64,000 bases of DNA, taken from the NCBI GenBank assembly GCA_018806985.1, contig JADANN010000139.1, positions 62,001 to 126,000 on the forward strand. The letters run 5' to 3'. The first letter of the stretch is position 1. Every line of letters begins with the position of its first letter. Origin of the DNA: Angiostrongylus vasorum. Taxonomy: Eukaryota > Nematoda > Chromadorea > Rhabditida > Metastrongylidae. Of this stretch, positions 38,105 through 49,700 are shown piece after piece. The position numbers and the translations under genes are program-made. The notes under the pieces are model-generated. The model searched no databases and was not told the DNA's origin. It worked only from the letters and a program-made list of their open reading frames with translations.

Positions 38105-38430
38105 TGCTAACTTTTTACTTGCTGCCTACTACAATTTTTCACGGCAGGGTATAATGAAAAAATACAACCACATTGTTGCTAAGATATTTGCAAAACTCCG
38201 CCTGACCGCGGGTGTCTGCGGTGGGGAAAGAATGCGCAATTACCCTTTACGGGAGCTAACGCGTTCACCACCACACCATGCGGGTCTTTCGTTTCGCCTG
38301 TCTCTCAGCTAGTTCTGTCGATCAGTGCCATCAGCAATCACCCGTCAGCGGGATTGATCTAGGAAGCCCAAATCGGCATTGAACCCAGTTGAGCTGAGGC
38401 TGTAGTTGAAATCATGATGCTAAGTTTTTT
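38105..38430. repeat. SINE family C, nearly full length
   Basis: Runs from CTACTACAATTTTTCACGG through the tRNA-like block to GAGCTGAGGCTGTAGTTGAAATC. One of the longest copies, and it defines both ends of the family. Confidence 0.75.
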
Positions 38431-40460
38431 ATTTGCTGCTAGACACACATAAGACATTAGATTTTTATTATCAGCCGTCCCGGCTTGTCAGCCACGTGAT
38501 GTTAGTTGGTTTCTATGGCTTCTCATTATTTTCTGGAACCTGTTTATAGGTTCCTCTTTTTCTAAAGTCCAACTGATTCATTTCCGGTAGTCTTCAGAAC
38601 GGTTTACGGTACCTGGAAAAAGTTTGGTTGGAAAAAGAATATTGTGTTAAGCTGTAGTGAAAGACATACATTCGCTAAACGACGAACACCCTGACGACCC
38701 ACAATAGTTGGCGACTACATCTGATAACATTCTAGAATCACGACATTTTTAAGACTATGGAGAAGAAGAAACCTTGCCAAACTTGCAGAATACCACTGAA
38801 ATGAATATTTCTTAAAACCTTTACGATTCCACCTGTAAAAGCGTTTTCAAACAACTCAAAAATTTGTTGAAAGCGAATGTAAAAAAGTGGACTCAAGTGG
38901 TTGTTCAGTTTTTTAAGAGACATTTTTCATAAAGTATGAAGATGCTGTTCTACTCTCCATGCAGTAAAGTATACGAATGTTCAGAAGCGCGACTGAAACC
39001 TACACTGTTAAACGGGTTAATAGGCATAGACCCAACTTCGTTAAGTTATAACTTGGCTATTTTTGATACAAGTTAAGTGATTTTTCCATATGATTGGCTG
39101 AGCACCATCTTGGCATAAAGGCAGCGAACGGAATCCTTAGCAAATGACTGACTTGACCACGTCATCAGAATAATTCTTAGCCTTCTAAATTTACCCAGTT
39201 TCTTCTTAGCATACTCTATGGGATTACTAAATGCAAGAAATCGCCATTTCGGGATCTAATGACTAGCAATATTTAGGAAACCCAATTACTCCACTTTCCG
39301 TTACCGTAATATCCCTCGGGTGGAGCTGTAAGATTCAGTGGTCACATCATGCACTAAAGTCGCTGAGAGAAATCATCACATTCCTGTGCGATGTGCTCAC
39401 TTTTATGTGAGCACGCACTTTGTTAAGCAAAATGAAAACCACGGGATACTTGTAGTTAGCCATTTCTAAAGAACTGCTCATAGCCGAATATTCCGATTGA
39501 AATATCGAGCTCCTTCTCGACCTGAGAAAAATTTCTTGCTAACGAAACCCGATGTAGGTCAGAGTACGACACCGAGAGATACACAGCAGAAACTATCGGG
39601 AGGAGGGTGCTAAATCACTGAAAAGAACTTGCTACATGTGTGAAAAATTACCACGATTTTTTTTATTTTTTTTACTTTTATTAAATGTTATTTGACCCGA
39701 TACAACAAACACTGCTTGGATCCCAGCACTTCTTGTACTCGACTAGTTTCTTCGCATCCCCATTCGCCAAGGTATTTGAACCTTTCGGCTGCTTCATGCT
39801 TCTTAATTCTCTTCATGAACGCCGTCGATCGTTGAGCCAAGCCGACTTTTTGAAATTCTGCAGTGGCCAATCTAGCGTGATGTTGATACGAAGGAACAAT
39901 CGTGAGTATCTGCGAAAAAAGTCATACTTGAGCTGAAGTCGATTTTCTAGCAAACGATTTGCTCGGGCAGTAAGCGAACAATCCACCGGAACCGTTTTTG
40001 TTCCTATACTGTGACGACAATGACGCTTTGTAACTGGTTCCTCAACGCCATCAACAAACGAAATAACACAGGAATTTCATCTTCTGTAGGTAATTTATTG
40101 CACCAATTCGAAAGCATGTGGTGAACTTCGATAAGAAAACAGGGTACTCAGCAAACAGAACTCTGGTTTCTGTTTCTTTTTCCTAGTTCTGATACGACAT
40201 CAGAATGCTTAATTATCTCTTCAGATCTTGTTCGTGGTCACTAATTTGTAGCGATTCCAAAAGTTGGGTACAATTTCTTGGTAAATTCGAAAGAGATGTC
40301 TTAATCAAAGAGTGTTTTCCACAACGGTCATAGGTAAGTTGTTTTTTCACCTTCGAGAACAGCACCAGTTTACGATTAGGTTCAACAAACACATATTCTA
40401 GAGAAAAGTAATTTTATTATAAAAGCTTGTAGTTGTCAAAACAATATGTAAACTAAAGGA
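38430..40460. other. No gene seen
   Basis: A SINE family D copy lies at about 39665-39900. A minus-strand frame at 38738-38923 is hydrophobic but has no splice sites I trust. Confidence 0.35.
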
Positions 40461-40469
40461 AAATACTTA

Positions 40470-40862
40470 CTTACGTACTTACATGGATACTTGGATGGCC
40501 CGTCTTCAATGATTGTGCGGGCCCCAGCATAATTTCCGTTTTTTCGAAGTTTTGCTGGTCTAGCCATTGCGGTTTCCTGGAGTCCCGGGGTGAGCTTAGC
40601 GAAAGTTTGCCCCAGGTCGTCACCATGAGCAGTCGCCGCCCTTGTCGATCAGAGGGAGATTTGCCACCATGCGACTAATTTGTTACCAGGACAGTAGTGA
40701 TCCGAATATTGGTTTATTCTTAGCTAGGCTTCCTGATGGAAACGCCGGACTCCTTCTCGTTTTGGGAGGCCTTGCTTGGGGTTTGGATCCTGCATCTGTA
40801 CATCGCAGCCTGACACCCAGAAAAATCTTCCAGCCGCGATGAGGCGGTAAACCGTTGCGAAA
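40470..40862 (-). repeat. Dispersed repeat, family B (SINE-like)
   Basis: Reverse copy, from ACATGGATACTTGGATGGCCC to GAGGCGGTAAACCGTTGCG. Confidence 0.85.
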
Positions 40863-41104
40863 GACTAAAGGAAAATAGACGCGAATAACTCAAGAAAATT
40901 TAGCGGGCAGAAGAAATGGGTAGCTCAGCGTTAATTCCTCCGAAATCTGTTGAAACTTCAGTGAATTACCACTTTTTTAAATGTAGGCCGTGAGCGAAAA
41001 ACTTACAAGCTATTTAGTTCTAGACTTCTACAGAATCTTTTCTAGTTCATATTTGTCTTGATGAACAAATACATCATTGCTATTACACTATCTACTTCAC
41101 ATTA

Positions 41105-41860
41105 GGGACGAGTAGCGTTGTGGCAGTGATGTCGCTTATTAGGCACAGTCCTGATTCGACGCGCGTAGCACTCAACGAAACCCTCATCTCTCCGGTATGA
41201 GGAAATTGGTGGCAGACTTGTCTAGATCCAGTACACTCCCTTAAGTCTACGTAGGGACGTTCCCAGCACACCTATCCGGAACTAGAGTTGGAATCGAGTC
41301 GACCATTATTCAACGGCTTTCATAATGAAGACGACAAGTGGTGTGTAAGAAGTGCTGCAATCCTAACAGCTGATGTAAAGATGTGTCATGTAAGAAAAAA
41401 ACATTTACTTTGCGTTAGTTAACTTCTCGGGAGATGACATCACCTTCATATACTGGAAAAGCCAAATCAGTTCACATTCCATCTAGCCAGAAGCTTTGAT
41501 AAATGATATTTTAGCACCGGAAACATTTTTCCGCAAATGGAATTACCGCGGAATCACTGGTTTTCAGATTAAAAACCGTAGCGGGAAAAAGTGGCACCTT
41601 TGCTCTTTTGTGAAAAAAAACCGAAGCAATAGTCTCCTTTGAGAGATAGTGATAAAATACCACTAAGTGATCAGTTATATGTACGCTTTGCTGATCTCTG
41701 TTTGATCGAGCAAGTGATTTTTTCGCTCAAAGACAACGCTGGTACTACTCTGTCGAACGCGGAAACGTGCAGGTTTTGGCGGTTGGCGAGAGATCGAACC
41801 AGTGACCACGTGCATTGTTGAAAAACTCTAACCACCCATGGATGCCTTTCCGACCTCTTC
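41105..41860. repeat. Two tRNA-like SINE heads
   Basis: 41110-41175 (plus) has AGCGTTGTGGCAGTG and CCTGATTCGACGC. 41755-41860 (minus) has CATGGGTGGTTAGAG and CACTGGTTCGATCTC. Both look like pol III promoter remnants; the bodies do not match families A-D clearly. Confidence 0.35.
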
Positions 41861-42739
41861 TAGAGCAACCATTGGGTGAACTTCTTAAAGGTGGACTGGA
41901 ACCTTTGCGGGATTTTCCCAATTGATACGCCGAATACATCCCGCGATCATGAATTTGCATGAATATGGCTACATCTGCACCCAGATATAAGTGAATCTTG
42001 CCCAGTGGAAACAGAAAGGCCCGTCTATTAAGCAATCTAGGTGAAGACATGACGGTTTATGTGCCAATCGAAGACGTGCCACTTCGTTGACGACGAACCG
42101 CCTTGAGGAAACTCGACATTCCAAAAAGGGTCACAATATAAATTACTCAATATGCCATAATTAATGTTATGTTGTCGTGAATACTACTATGTGTTAATTT
42201 ATTAAAGAAGATCTTTTCGCTTTACATCTTTATCACAGGGGGCACCGGCTTTCACACTAATTCGTTTTTAATTTAAATCATTGGAATAAAAGTAAGGAAA
42301 AAGATAGATTCGAGCACTTTCTTTTCTAACCTCAAACAAAATCTGGACGCAAAGTCTCTGGGAAGATAAATAATATTGGGCTTGTATTGAGCAAACGCCC
42401 ATGTATTACCAATTGGCATAAGGTTGTTTTCAAAAGTTCAGTCGTCCAATGAGAGTGCGAAAGCGAGTTCGAATTGGAAGCAAACATCTCATGGACGATG
42501 AACATCTGAAGGCTACGAGTGAGGCATGTTGAAGCACTGAACAAGAAGTCGCCTACTTCTAAAAAACACTATGAAAACCTTTGTGCACAAATTTAAAACA
42601 TCTAAACCGAACTCGAGTTTTGGTTACCATCACAAGAAAGTTTTGGCGACAGTGTGATGGTCGGCACATGGAACTATGCAGCGAAATTTACTAGTGCCTG
42701 AGTTAAAGAAGAAATCGAGGCATTAATATTCAGTGAAGA

Positions 42740-43150
42740 AACACAACGATGCTGGGATATTTCCAAACCTCCGACGCCAGGCTAGATTCGAACCTGCAGT
42801 TAGCCACTCCGGAGGCCCACGTTTCGGAGTTCCCAGGACTTGCTTTCTATTAACTCCGGCGTAGGATTAAAAATAATTCGTTTTCTTTTTCAGCAATGGC
42901 TAGGTTGTTATAAAGCATACGTTTACTTTCATGCAGAAACGTACATTATAGCAGTAGCTGACGTTTCGGCAGTATTGCCTCTCTTCAGAGCCGGTTTTTT
43001 TCACGCGCCTCCCACTGAGGGAAGAACCGTTTGTACCACCGAGGAGCTTGCTCTCCGTTCTTTCACGCGGTATTATAGCCTAACGGTGCCCTCAGACCGT
43101 CACCGGGAGTGATCTGGGTGTCACATATTGGCATTGAACCAGTAGTCGAA
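42740..43150. repeat. SINE family C fragment and PLE terminal block
   Basis: CACAACGATGCTGGGATATTT belongs to family C. About 42885-42990 is a PLE 3' end (AGCTGACGTTTCGGCAGTA). 43085-43150 resumes family C (TTGGCATTGAACC). The PLE end interrupts or adjoins the SINE. Confidence 0.6.
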
Positions 43151-43764
43151 ATCGCAATGTCTAAGTCTTTATTTGTTGGCTCTTATTTCTCATGGCGAGG
43201 TGTGGTGTGGTATCACGGCATTTCACTATGCATAGTATTAAGTAAATAAAAAAGTTGGTTCGGTGAAGAGTTTGCGTCAGAAAGTCGACGAAATGTATCA
43301 AAAAACCGTAACATCTGCGTTATTTGATGATCAGTCGAATCGCCGACCAATTGTATTCAATGACAAAAACGCCCGTGCAAATGTCATTCGTACGAGTAAC
43401 ACTGTAAAGGTATGCAGAAGCTGAACTTAGCCCCATTAAACACACTCACTGGACACCTTTTTCCACTGATGGATGCTCTTAGAAGCATCCCAAGCTAAAA
43501 GTATTGAAAAATAGCACCGCAGCTGAAAATACCTTCAGAAGAATCATGCGCTCTAAAGGAGTGAACTTTTTTGTGTAATAGAATGAATAAACTTGCCGTT
43601 GAAATCAATTGTGAACACATTGTAATGTTTTCTAACTTATGTGTTTCTGCTTAGTAAATTTCAATAGAGCTTACGAATAACTACAATCTGTGTATTGAAC
43701 ATTGGCATTAAAACTCAGAAAAGTTTCAGCGGAATCTAATAAAAAAGCCGCGTAAGAAATTTTA

Positions 43765-44152
43765 TAGAGCATACTTGGGTACTTGGATGGCCCATTCTCA
43801 CTTGTTTTGCGGGCCCAGCATAATTTCCGTTGTTTCGGAGTTTTGTTGCCCTAGCCATCGTGGTTCCCTGAAGTCCCGAGGTCAACCAGGCCAAAGTCGT
43901 CACCACTACAAGTAGTGGCTGCCCTTGTGAATCAGAGAGAGATTTGACACCATGAGACTAGTTTCTTCACTAGGACGGTGGTGGATCCTGGTGCTGATTT
44001 ACTTCTAGCTGGACTTCCTGATGGAAGTACCGGACTCCCTTCTCAGCTCGGGAGATCCTACCGTAGGGACGACCACTCCATTGCACATCGTAGCCTTATA
44101 CCTTATACCACCTCCCAGACACGATGAGGCGGTAAGCCGTTAGGGAGGTAGG
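43765..44152 (-). repeat. Dispersed repeat, family B (SINE-like)
   Basis: Reverse copy beginning TACTTGGGTACTTGGATGG and ending GAGGCGGTAAGCCGTTAGGG. Confidence 0.85.
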
Positions 44153-44779
44153 GAGAACTACGCATCACGAAAATTGCTTAACTAAACTAAAATTTGCAAT
44201 AAATTAGTGCTTCATTCGTTCATAACGTTAACAGCACTCGTAACAAATTTGTTAAGCTTTTTACGCGTTTTCTATGGACCAGTATCATATTTGTTGGCTT
44301 CCATAAATAGGAATGCTTCCCTATTCAGTTATCCTTCATCAATGTAGTCCGTTACTTGTAGGTCTCAGAAATGAGTCAGATGATCAGGCGTTCAGTTCAT
44401 TATACCGGATAACAAAATTATGTGGTGAAATGACAGCGCCACGCACTGTTATTCCTTTTACACACAAAGTTCTTTCACGACAATTCCCTTGTTTTAAAGT
44501 AGTAATGAGGGAACCATGGAATTCAAGTTTATGCCTATATCGAAGACGAAGGGCATTGCCATTTGCCATTTACGCCAAGTCATTGGAAATTAGGTGAACC
44601 GGTCACGACATGCGATTAAAGGTTAGCCGATGAATGACGTCCTCTGACGACAGTACTTCCTTTGCAGAATATTAAACAAACGTTTTAAAACCACCTCACC
44701 TGCCAACTTTCGCATGAGGTTTTACTTAAAATGAATAACGTAAAGGACCCACGAGATAAGTTTAGAAGGAGAGCGGCGC

Positions 44780-45665
44780 CCCAAAACGAACAGTTTGGCC
44801 GAAACAAAATACCGTTCATCTTGCCCTTCATTAGTGATGGAATAAGTGTAGCGATAAAGCGTGCTTAAGAAGGGGAGATCTAGAGGTATCGGTAGTGATA
44901 GTTGAAATACCACCGGATACTCTACGTCGTCAATTAGTTCTTAACCACCTGTATGACCGTCTATGTGAAGCACCAAATTGCGTAACTTGCCCTTACGGCA
45001 GGGACGGTGAGTGCACGAGTTCAGGTACGATATACCCGATCTCTTGTAATAATTGCGAAGATGAATATATTGGCGAAACGGGCAGGCCTTTGTGTATCCG
45101 CATAAAAAGAACACCTAGATGGCAAACGAAAAACCAAAACAAAGTACTCCACTAGGCATGCATAGGATACTAAAGCATTGCGGAGACGATTTTGATATAA
45201 AAGTCACTATCCTCGCACAGGATACCAAAACACCAACGCGAAAACTTCTCGAGGCTTTTGGATAAATGCCAAGAATCCGAGAATGAATAGCAAGGAAAGA
45301 TGCCCTGGGATAACACGTGATCTAGCCCCGTATCTCAGCATTGATTTTTTGATGTGGGTGGAGCAGTCATCAACCATATGCGCCTCTGAGCGACTTTTAT
45401 TCCTCGGTGGAAGGCAGGTAAAAAAAACGGTGGGTTTTTCGAGAAGCCGGTGATCGTGTAATTACCGTTCAGATTTCCTTCTTTCTGTTTCTACTGTTGC
45501 AGCGTTTGACGTAGTAAGTTGCGTATTAGTGTACCCTTCCAGGCACTGAAGAAAACGATACTGCCGAAATGTCAGCTACCGTTGTGTTGTATGTGTTCTA
45601 TATGTACGGAAGTAAATGTGTGCTGAATAGCAACCTCGCGATTGCTGTAAAAAGAACGACAGATT
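44780..45665 (+). mobile_element. Penelope-like element, 3' part with GIY-YIG endonuclease (decayed)
   Basis: Frame 44895-45155 encodes the PLE linker (EIPPDTLRRQLVLNHLYDR), a zinc-finger-like CxxC-P-YGRDGxC and a GIY-YIG core (GTIYPISC..., then EYIGETGRPLC). After a stop, the frame continues at 45160-45235 (HRILKHCGDDFDIKVTILA...KLLEAF) and, with a one-base shift, into the conserved NPRMNSKERCPGITRDLAPYL tail (45262-45330; quoted in two families). The PLE terminal block follows at 45545-45660. Upstream, 44830-44890 retains a FISDGIS-like segment with stops. GIY-YIG plus this tail is diagnostic of PLEs. The reverse transcriptase is not seen, so the copy is 5'-truncated. Confidence 0.8.
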
Positions 45666-45699
45666 TATAATCCGATTCCGAGGCCAATAGAAAGTTCAA

Positions 45700-46720
45700 T
45701 CTTAGGGATCTGAAGTTCTCGTTCATATGGCGATGCCCTACTATTTCTCAAGTGCCAGAAGTGCTCAAAAATTGAGGAACACATGGCCAGAGCTCTCAGT
45801 GTTGCACAAACACCATACCATGAGAGATCACTCATGAAAACGATATACACCTCGTATAAGGAATTAATGCATTCATACAAAGACAATGAAACCCTAATCA
45901 GTTTTTGGTAACCATACTTTGAACAGCAATTCGTTCGAGCTCTCAACACTGAAGACTCCATTCGATTTCTATTTGTGATCCAAAAGAGAACTCATTCATT
46001 CCAATTTTATTTCAAAGGAAGAAAAAGGTTCGTTTCCCGAGAATGACATACATTCCCGACATCGATCTATGACATCTTCTAGAGCGATTCCTCTTAGTGA
46101 CTTATTGAGGCAACTTACCGTAATCGCATCTGTCCCTGAACAACTCCCAATAAATATAACAAGTTAACAACATTTCACTCCGACAGGCACTGTCCACATG
46201 CGTCATAAAAATTGTTACAAAGTATCTAAATACGGTCGGCCGCAAATACAAATACACTTTGATTAGTCATTCCGAGGTTGCAGAAAAAATTGGTTTTTGA
46301 AACACATTCGGTTCCATTTGAATTTTATCACCTTCAAATGTGCCGAATGGTCTGTTGAATTCACTAAACCGTTACTCCGTCATGCAGACCCCTTATGTGT
46401 GCTAGTAGTGCGTCTGATTGCCTGACTCAATACTTCCTGTTAGGACGAACATCCACTCAACATCTCCTTCTTTCACATTTATTGTCAGCTTTACTGCCGT
46501 AGTGCATGACAGCGCATGGTGCTAAATTTTGACGAGCTTCGTTTTAATGCACTCTTATACGACACTGACCCTGATTTAACCATCATCCTATACGGTAGCC
46601 GTTACTGAGACAGTGTACTCGACGAGGAGGCCGACGATCGGCCGCAACAAACACCGGCGCGGACTGCTGCGCATTCGACCGCGCACCGCCGCCGCAGCAA
46701 CTCGTCCGCTACCGTACTTG
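45700..46720. other. Upstream region of the Wnt gene; no separate gene seen
   Basis: AT-rich until about 46610, then GC-rich (GACGAGGAGGCCGACGATCG and CGCACCGCCGCC) just before the first in-frame ATG of the Wnt candidate first exon, consistent with a 5' UTR. No promoter element is identifiable. Confidence 0.35.
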
Positions 46721-46723
46721 GTG

Positions 46724-49700
46724 ATGGCAGACGACGCCAGGCATATCGATGATCTTGATGAAATTACCCCACTGAATAAGATTCATTCCTCGGAACGACA
46801 TCATTCAACGAACGACGTCAATGAATCACTTGACACTGAAAGTTTTCAGTTTGTCAACTCTTCACTGCAGATGCATCATTGGCTTATTCTTGGTGTGTTG
46901 TTGTTATTTTCCCATGTGGTGCATAATTTCACTCCACCTCCAGCTCCAATAAAGCTTCTCCAGGTAAGATCCACAATTTGAGTGGCACGTTCTTTCTTTT
47001 TATTCATTTTTCTTTCAATGAATTATTTCAACACTTCCGACCATTTTCACAGCAAGAATTTTGAGTCTTCTCATCTTTCGTGACGAAAATCATAGCCATT
47101 GGTCGTTCTCACTCAAATGATGATCCAAGCGATAAAGTTGTTTAAAGATCAACCTCTATCTTGGCATAGACTTTAGCCCTCGCAATACTCCGTGAATCCG
47201 AAAATGAACAATAGTTCCTCTTCATCGCAAGAATTTCTCCGTTTAGATAGTTCAGTGTAAGCGATATGGTCTTTTACGTGAACGTACAGATTTTCTCCTG
47301 CACACCATTTAGTTATACTGGTTTTCTTTTGCATAGCATGAGTAGGCTTGGAGGTTAACTAAGAGATAGAGGTGATTTTTTTGTTCTATTTATTTACTAT
47401 TTTGGCCAGGCATTTCCTACCTTCCAACCATCCGCACTTTTTTCATCGATGTAATTTTTTACACTAAAGCTAAGTTAAATAGTAAGGTAAAGTAGTTCCG
47501 TCGATTTTCACCATCCCAAAATCAAACATATTTCCTGCTTATATACTAGTAGTGATCATTTTCCAGGATAGATATGACAAAATACTCGATTTCGGAGCTA
47601 AATAAGGAATATAACCATAATGTTGCTGAGATATTTACAAAACTCCTAACCGTTGGTGTCTGCAGTGGGGACCGAACACGCTATTACCCTTTCTGGGGCT
47701 AACGCGTTCACCATCGCACTATGCGGACCCTTCGTTACGCCTTTCTGTCAGTAGTGTTTTAACCTATAGGTGCAATCACCTCACTGAAGTGCAATAATAG
47801 TAACGGTAACCAGAAGTAGAAGCTTAACTTCCAAGAAAAAAGAACTGCTTTGAGCTCTGGTGATCCTTTTTCACACCACATCGTGACATCGTCAAAAAAC
47901 TCCATCCTTAAGAATGAAAAAAGATTACTAAAAACTGACTGTTTCAGCGTTTCAACATAATTTTGCAAATAGCAACATTCTCGTTCCAGTGAGAAATAAG
48001 CCATTTTGCTACCGTTTCCAGTCTCTCATTCAACAGAAAATTTTTATTTGTGGCTTCTCAAAGTTCACGGCCCTCGTAAAATCTCTGTGAATAGGCTTTT
48101 CGTAGTTTTTTAACGTTTATTTTTGAACACACGCAGGAGGGAACTAAGCTCATGAGATTCTTCTTCTAAAAACTCTACTGTTTCCACAAAAAAAACTTTG
48201 AACTTTTGCAGAAGAATTGTTATCGACTCTTTGTCCCTAAACTAAGGCCATGACTGATTTCCAAAGGCAGAATATCAAGAAGAAATCTTCTTCTCAGTTC
48301 CTACATAGTGCAATTTTTTGCAAAGGAAGGTCTCTGGTTTTCTTAGCACAGCGGAGTTTGCATAATTTTTACCGAACGTCTTATTTTTTTGAGGACCTTC
48401 TTATAATTGAATTTTCCTAGGCTGGTTAGTCGTTGAAATATCTCCAATGATGAAGGCTTTAAAAAGTGTTTAGGATTTAATTATTCCTTTCTCAATTTTT
48501 TCACATCATTGCAACTGGTTTTTGAGCATTTGAACTTTAAAAATACACGTATTTCTGTATTAATCTATCCAAACCTGTGCAGTGGTTTAAACTTTTTGTT
48601 CAATACGCACATCTTTGATCATTGGTTCGATCCCAGCCTGGCGCTCGGTCGGCCTTCTAATCTTCCGAAAGTCGGTAATTTGACCAGATTTGTATGGAAA
48701 GATAAATTTCATGCATCGATAGGCCAGTGCAAGCCATTGTTTAGGTTAGACATGCTTCGATTCACCAACGCGCGACCGTTTTATTCTTTATCCTTCATTC
48801 TACGCAAATATATCCGAAATTGAAAACCGATATACAGATCAATATCTATGTTTTTTTCGTAACTTGAGCTCTTGGTAGAATCGTCGCGCTCAGCCGCTTG
48901 AGCTACGAGCGAAACTTTCATGATAACCGTAGCAGTTTTCCTAGATGATTAAACTAGCACGAGGTTGTCATTAAACTTTTATTCCTAGTTATAGCTCAAA
49001 TAAACACCTGTAGTGAAATATCTATTTAGTAATTTATTCTTCTACATTTTCTAATAAGTTTTCCATTTCTTCAAATACTAGTACTGTGACGATAAACAAC
49101 GAAGCTGTGCAGTGGTACAGATAAAACTACTAAAAGACTTCACATAGAACGGAATCTCTACCCGATCCGTCCAATAAGGGTCAAATTCAATCAAATGACT
49201 TCAAATAATTTCTATACAAGATTACCCTCTTCGGAAATGCTCAGAAATATCCAGTTTTAACAGTTTGCGAAATACAACCATAATGATGCTGAGATGGACT
49301 GCAGGTGCCTGCGGTGGGAAATGAACGCGCTATTACCCTTTCAAGGGGTTAACGCGTTCAGCACTACACCATACGGATCCTTCGTTTCGCCTTTTTTAAC
49401 AGTTTGGTTCTCATACTTGTGGAAAAATGACTGAAAGTTAAAAGAGAAAACATAACAGATGTTCGAACATAGATCTCTGAAAAAAAAAACCAGGATAATT
49501 TCCTACACTAGTCCAGCAAGATCAGTTCTGACGAACAAATTGACTTTTGACTTACAGTAAAGTACTTTTAGAACAGTAACTTACACTAAACTAAAGTATA
49601 GTACTTTTTCAAGAATAAATGAAGTATGAAATCCGGAATAAAAACTCCTGGTGATATACAGCTGTATTATGTTCGGGAGAAAAATGCATGGACATTAGTG

